This document shows, piece by piece, positions 6,193 through 9,086 of a stretch of DNA of 9,086 bases; position 1 is the stretch's first letter; each line of letters starts with the position of its first letter. The notes below the pieces were generated by a model. That model saw only the letters and a program-made list of their open reading frames with translations, searched no databases and was not told the DNA's origin. The stretch is taken from contig MNXK01000201.1 in NCBI GenBank assembly GCA_001872165.1, positions 1-9,086 on the forward strand, given 5' to 3'. The translations under genes were made by a program, and so were the position numbers. Origin of the DNA: Anaerolineae bacterium CG2_30_58_95 (GTDB lineage Bacteria; Chloroflexota; Anaerolineae; Anaerolineales; Villigracilaceae).

Positions 6193-6780
6193 TCAGCCTT
6201 TCAACGCTTCATCGTGGTTTTGGTAGCCCTGGCTACCATTATTTCCATTCCGCAGCACAGATAAGTTTAGCGGCGGTAATTCGCTGAGTGAACTCAACCC
6301 GAAATGCTGGAGGAAATCGGGCGTGGTGTCATACAGGATTGGCCGCCCAGGCCCTTCAGCGCGCCCGAATTCCTGGATCAGTCCCTTGCCAAGCAGGCTC
6401 TTCATCACGCCGTCGCTGTTGACGCCGCGTACCGCGTCCACTTGCGGACGGGTGACCGGCTGCTGGTAAGCGATGATCGCCAGGGTCTCCAAGGCGGCGC
6501 GGCTCAAGTGGCTGGTCATCTCCAGGCCGAGGAAACGCTCGATCAACTCGGCCGCTTCGGGGGCGGTGGTCAGTTGGACGCGTCCGGCGTGGCGCTGCAG
6601 ACGCAGGCCACGCGTCCGCAGCGCCGCGTCCAGTTCATCCAAACCCGCCTCTACCTCCGCAGCCGAGACTTCCAGCGCAGATGCCAGTTGGGATGGCATT
6701 GCAGGTTCCGCGCTCACAAAGAGCATTGCCTCCAATGCAGCAGTTAGATCCATCTGCGGGGTGTTTTCAGATTCGCTCAT
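6193..6780 (-). CDS. scpB: Segregation and condensation protein B
   Basis: This 195-residue protein matches ScpB along its length. Two winged-helix domains are seen: residues about 10-85 (LTAALEAMLFVSAEPAMPSQ... RLQRHAGRVQLTT) and about 90-170 (LSRAALETLAIIAYQQPVTRPQ, RGVNSDGVMKSLLGKGLI, GRAEGPGRPILYDTTPDFLQHFGL). ScpB dimers bind ScpA and, with SMC, make the bacterial condensin that organises and segregates the chromosome. The tail after SELPPL is short and Asn/Gly-rich. scpA usually precedes scpB, but here the upstream side is a divergent gene, so scpA must lie elsewhere. An internal Met at residue 10 is a possible alternative start; the first ATG is preferred because GGGAG lies upstream on the minus strand. 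Two orphan genes follow it in the same direction. Confidence 0.95.
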   Translation of the reverse strand: MSESENTPQMDLTAALEAMLFVSAEPAMPSQLASALEVSAAEVEAGLDELDAALRTRGLRLQRHAGRVQLTTAPEAAELIERFLGLEMTSHLSRAALETLAIIAYQQPVTRPQVDAVRGVNSDGVMKSLLGKGLIQEFGRAEGPGRPILYDTTPDFLQHFGLSSLSELPPLNLSVLRNGNNGSQGYQNHDEALKG

Positions 6781-6788
6781 GCTATAAT
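6780..6788 (+). promoter_or_regulatory. Extended -10 promoter for the lipoprotein genes
   Basis: TGC-TATAAT at 6780-6788 is a perfect extended -10 element (TGnTATAAT). No good -35 box is seen at the usual spacing, which suits an extended -10 promoter. Transcription would start near 6795, shortly before the ribosome binding site GGAGAGAG at 6800-6807 and the ATG at 6813. The element overlaps the start codon of the divergent scpB, so polymerase binding here could affect scpB expression. Confidence 0.7.
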
Positions 6789-6812
6789 AGCTCCCGTTCG
6801 GAGAGAGTATCT

Positions 6813-7379
6813 ATGATTGCTCAGAAAAAACTCGTTTTCGCTTCGCTGGCGCTGACGCTGGCGACCCTGGCCTGCATGATCAACATCGGCGGGCCGGCTT
6901 ACCCGACGCCGGCCATCCCGGTCTCGACCGAGGCAATCGGAAGCCTGAATCAGGCCATCCAGAAGGCCGTGGCTGCCGGTGTGGACTCGGGCGTGATGAC
7001 GCTGGCCATTACCGAAACCCAACTGACTTCGTACCTGGCTTTCAAGCTCCAGACCCAAAGCAGCCCGTTCATCACCAATCCGCAAGCGTACCTGCGGGAC
7101 GGGCAGATCCAAATCTACGGGACAGCCACACAAGGCTATTTCCAGGCTACGGTCAACTTCATTTTGATTGCCGGAGTTGATGAACAAGGACAGTTGACAA
7201 TCGCGCTGACCTCCGCCGACTTTGGCCCATTACCCGTCCCGGATGGCTTGAAAGAGGCCGCCACGGCCATTATCCAGGAAGCTTACACCGGTTCTTTAGG
7301 CCCGGTCGCCACCGGCTTCAGGTTGGACAGCATCCAGATCGCAGATGGCGCCATGGTCATCGTTGGACGGATGAAATAG
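6813..7379 (+). CDS. Small lipoprotein of unknown function
   Basis: The start is ATG 6813, just after GGAGAGAG (6800-6807) and downstream of the TATAAT element, giving 188 residues. The longer open frame from 6681 is rejected because it overlaps scpB and the promoter. Residues 1-21 look like a lipoprotein signal: two lysines (K5, K6), a hydrophobic core, then TLAC with Cys21 as the probable lipid-bearing residue; the lipobox is not ideal (Thr at -3). The mature part has about 20 linker residues, then an alternating strand pattern (VMTLAITETQLTSYLAFKL, DGQIQIYGTATQGYFQATVNF, QLTIALTSADFGPLPVP). This resembles extracellular lipid-binding-like folds such as YpmS, which is a weak guess. It lies 24 bases before the next lipoprotein gene and probably shares its transcript. 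Confidence 0.82.
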   Translation: MIAQKKLVFASLALTLATLACMINIGGPAYPTPAIPVSTEAIGSLNQAIQKAVAAGVDSGVMTLAITETQLTSYLAFKLQTQSSPFITNPQAYLRDGQIQIYGTATQGYFQATVNFILIAGVDEQGQLTIALTSADFGPLPVPDGLKEAATAIIQEAYTGSLGPVATGFRLDSIQIADGAMVIVGRMK

Positions 7380-7403
7380 CGATTGGATTATACCAGTATC
7401 CGC

Positions 7404-9086
7404 ATGGCAAGGATCTTTACAGCACGTGTAGGACAAATTGATAATTTGTCCAACGGGAATTGCCGTGTAGGACAAATTGGCAATTTGTCCTACCTGCCAT
7501 TCCTAATCTTGATGTGCCTGCTGATCCTAACCGGCTGCCGCCCGCCGCAGGTCTCGCAAGCGGACATTACGGTCAACATCGAGGCAGATGGCGCGACGCA
7601 GCCGGTCAGCATCCCGGCGGGCAGCACCGTGCAGCAAGCCATCGCGGCTGCCGGAATCACGTTGAACGAACTCGACCGCCTCGACCCGCCAGGATATACC
7701 GTCCTTTCAGAGGGCGATTCGGTACGCGTACGGCGCATCCGCGAGGTATTCGATACCCAGCAAGTCGTCATCCCCTTCGAGCATCAAGAACTGCGCAACG
7801 AGTCCCTGCCAGAAGGAGAGGCGCGCCTGATCCAGGCCGGCCAGAACGGGCTGAAGGAATTGACCTACCGGCACGTTTACGAAGATAACCTTGAGACGAG
7901 CAGCTCGGTCATCAAAGAGATCATTCTACAGCCTGCCGCTCCGGAGATCGTCATGCTCGGCGTGCAGACGCCTTTCGCGCCCCTGCCCATTCCCGGCAAG
8001 CTGGCTTATCTCTCCGCAGGCAATGCCTGGCTGATGGAAGATTCGACCGCCAACCGCAAGCCCCTGGTCACCAGCGGCGACCTGGACGGGCGCATCTTCG
8101 CCCTCTCACCGGATGGCAACTGGCTGCTCTTCACGCGCAAATCCTCGCCAACGAATACTTCGCTCAAACCCCTGCAAGAAGAGATCAACACCCTGTGGGT
8201 TGTCAGCACAGCCAGCCAGACGCCGACGCCGATCAACTTGAAAGTCTCCAATGTGGTACACTTCGCTGGCTGGGTTCCCGGCCAGGCCAATACGGTCAGC
8301 TACTCGACCGTCGAGCCGCGCGCCACGGCCCCGGGCTGGCAGGCCAATAACGACCTTTATATCATCACCTTCAGCCCAAGCGGTGTGGTGATCAAGCCCA
8401 AGAGGATCGTCGAGGCGAATGCAGGCGGGATCTACGGCTGGTGGGGGACGACTTTCGCCTGGTCGCCGGACGGCGCGCCCTCGAACTACGGGGGCACGCA
8501 ACTGGCTTACGCCCGGCCGGACGGCGTCGGCTTCGTGGACCTGGAAACCGGTACGCTGAACCCCTGGCTGGACGTCACCCCGCTCGACACGCACAGCGAC
8601 TGGGCCTGGATCCCCAGCCTGGCCTGGGGCGCGGACGGGGAGACTCTGTTCGTCGTCACGCACGCCCCGCCGACCGGTCTGGTCAGCCCCGAAGAGTCGC
8701 CTTTCTTCGACCTGATCGGGCTTTCGCTGGTCAACAACGCCAACGCCCGCCTGGTTCAACAGACCGGCATGTTCGCCTATCCAGCCGTCTCACCGCTGCG
8801 GGTGAACGGGCCAGAGAAGGCTTACCGGGTCGCATTCTTGGAAGCCGTTTTCCCCGCTCAGAGCGAGACCAGCCGTTATCGCCTGGTGGTAATGGATCGC
8901 GACGGCTCGAACCGGCAGAGACTCTTCCCAGCGCAGGGGTTGACTGGCCTCGATCCCCAGACGCCGGTCTGGGCGCCGGAAGCGACCCCAGGCGAGGGCG
9001 ATTTCCTGGCCATCCTTTACCAGGGCAACCTGTGGCTGGTTGATATTGGCAGTGGCCAGACACAGCAAATTACCGGAGATGGGCTG
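7404..9086 (+). CDS. Lipoprotein with DUF348-like, G5 and TolB-type beta-propeller regions (3' end outside window)
   Basis: The frame is open from ATG 7404 to the right edge (561 residues visible). A lipobox LTGC puts the lipidated Cys at residue 45, after the hydrophobic stretch LPFLILMCLLIL. Residues about 53-105 look like a DUF348 ubiquitin-like domain (ITVNIEADGATQPVSIPAGS). Residues about 112-187 fit the G5 domain well (VVIPFEHQ... GEARLIQAGQNG... LTYRHVYED), a module often found in cell-surface proteins. From about 193 onward there are repeated strand units with SPDG and similar turns (ALSPDGNWLLFTR, FAWSPDG, LVVMDRDGSNRQRLFP), as in PD40/TolB propellers. It is presumably surface-exposed and anchored by lipid. 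The ATG at 7512 is a possible start but would leave only eight residues before the Cys and no positive charge. No strong ribosome binding site is seen before 7404. Two palindromes lie inside the signal region. Confidence 0.85.
   Translation, partial: MARIFTARVGQIDNLSNGNCRVGQIGNLSYLPFLILMCLLILTGCRPPQVSQADITVNIEADGATQPVSIPAGSTVQQAIAAAGITLNELDRLDPPGYTVLSEGDSVRVRRIREVFDTQQVVIPFEHQELRNESLPEGEARLIQAGQNGLKELTYRHVYEDNLETSSSVIKEIILQPAAPEIVMLGVQTPFAPLPIPGKLAYLSAGNAWLMEDSTANRKPLVTSGDLDGRIFALSPDGNWLLFTRKSSPTNTSLKPLQEEINTLWVVSTASQTPTPINLKVSNVVHFAGWVPGQANTVSYSTVEPRATAPGWQANNDLYIITFSPSGVVIKPKRIVEANAGGIYGWWGTTFAWSPDGAPSNYGGTQLAYARPDGVGFVDLETGTLNPWLDVTPLDTHSDWAWIPSLAWGADGETLFVVTHAPPTGLVSPEESPFFDLIGLSLVNNANARLVQQTGMFAYPAVSPLRVNGPEKAYRVAFLEAVFPAQSETSRYRLVVMDRDGSNRQRLFPAQGLTGLDPQTPVWAPEATPGEGDFLAILYQGNLWLVDIGSGQTQQITGDGL
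7425..7453 (+). repeat. Palindromic repeat, copy 1
   Basis: CGTGTAGGACAAATTG at 7425-7440 is identical to the start of copy 2 (7464-7479). GGACAAATT (7431-7439) pairs with AATTTGTCC (7443-7451) around a GAT loop. The outer ends no longer pair (GTA against AAC), so this copy is slightly decayed. Confidence 0.85.
7464..7493 (+). repeat. Palindromic repeat, copy 2
   Basis: GTAGGACAAATT (7467-7478) pairs perfectly over 12 bases with AATTTGTCCTAC (7482-7493) around GGC. The two copies start 39 bases apart, both open in the lipoprotein frame, where they read VGQIDNLSN and VGQIGNLSY. It looks like a dispersed REP-like element, though only a genome search can show that. Confidence 0.85.

Noticed and set aside
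5905..6264. Plus-strand open frame across the 195-residue gene and the end of scpB
   Set aside because: It lies opposite two better-supported genes, crosses their junction, and has no ribosome binding site or recognisable motif.
7425..7493. CRISPR array or terminator
   Set aside because: Only two palindromic units with a 23-base gap are present, no spacer series, and no T-run follows; they are better read as dispersed palindromic repeats.

Overview
The window looks like a chromosomal piece of a bacterium of the Chloroflexota (Anaerolineae-like). This is an inference from moderately high GC, the two lipoprotein genes of a style common in that group, and two orphan genes whose type I associate with Chloroflexi and cyanobacteria. 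No rRNA, tRNA, transposase or CRISPR array is visible. TGA ends at least four genes here (the ferredoxin-like gene, scpB and both orphan genes), so TGA is a normal stop codon in this genome.

Layout. (1) Positions 1-5142, plus strand: the tail of an unidentified gene; two half-size YeeE/YedE sulfur-transport membrane proteins; and a three-subunit membrane oxidoreductase of the thiosulfate/polysulfide reductase type (Tat-exported molybdopterin catalytic subunit, four-cluster 4Fe-4S subunit with a C-terminal anchor, b-type cytochrome). Genes are 10-55 bases apart or overlap, and the operon closes with a strong rho-independent terminator. (2) Positions 5152-6780, minus strand: scpB followed by two orphan genes, each 12 bases apart. 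(3) Positions 6781-9086, plus strand: a divergent extended -10 promoter, a small lipoprotein, and a larger lipoprotein with DUF348-like, G5 and beta-propeller parts that runs off the window.

The main discovery is in the second YeeE/YedE half. Its frame is interrupted by one TGA (967-969) exactly where the family signature GY-C-PGT has cysteine, and the family sequence continues in the same frame to a TAA at 1236. Directly after the TGA lies a hairpin with a GGU apical loop at +19 to +21, the geometry of a bacterial SECIS element. I read this as a 181-residue selenoprotein with Sec at residue 93 and a Cys four residues later. The partner half has an ordinary Cys at the matching GGCTSG signature. 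Together they would form a split sulfur (or selenium) anion channel whose second half carries selenocysteine, encoded with a sulfur-reducing respiratory complex. I do not recall a described selenoprotein of this kind, but could not search.

A second curiosity is a pair of near-identical palindromes (7425-7493) that are open in frame and appear to have inserted inside the signal peptide of the large lipoprotein.
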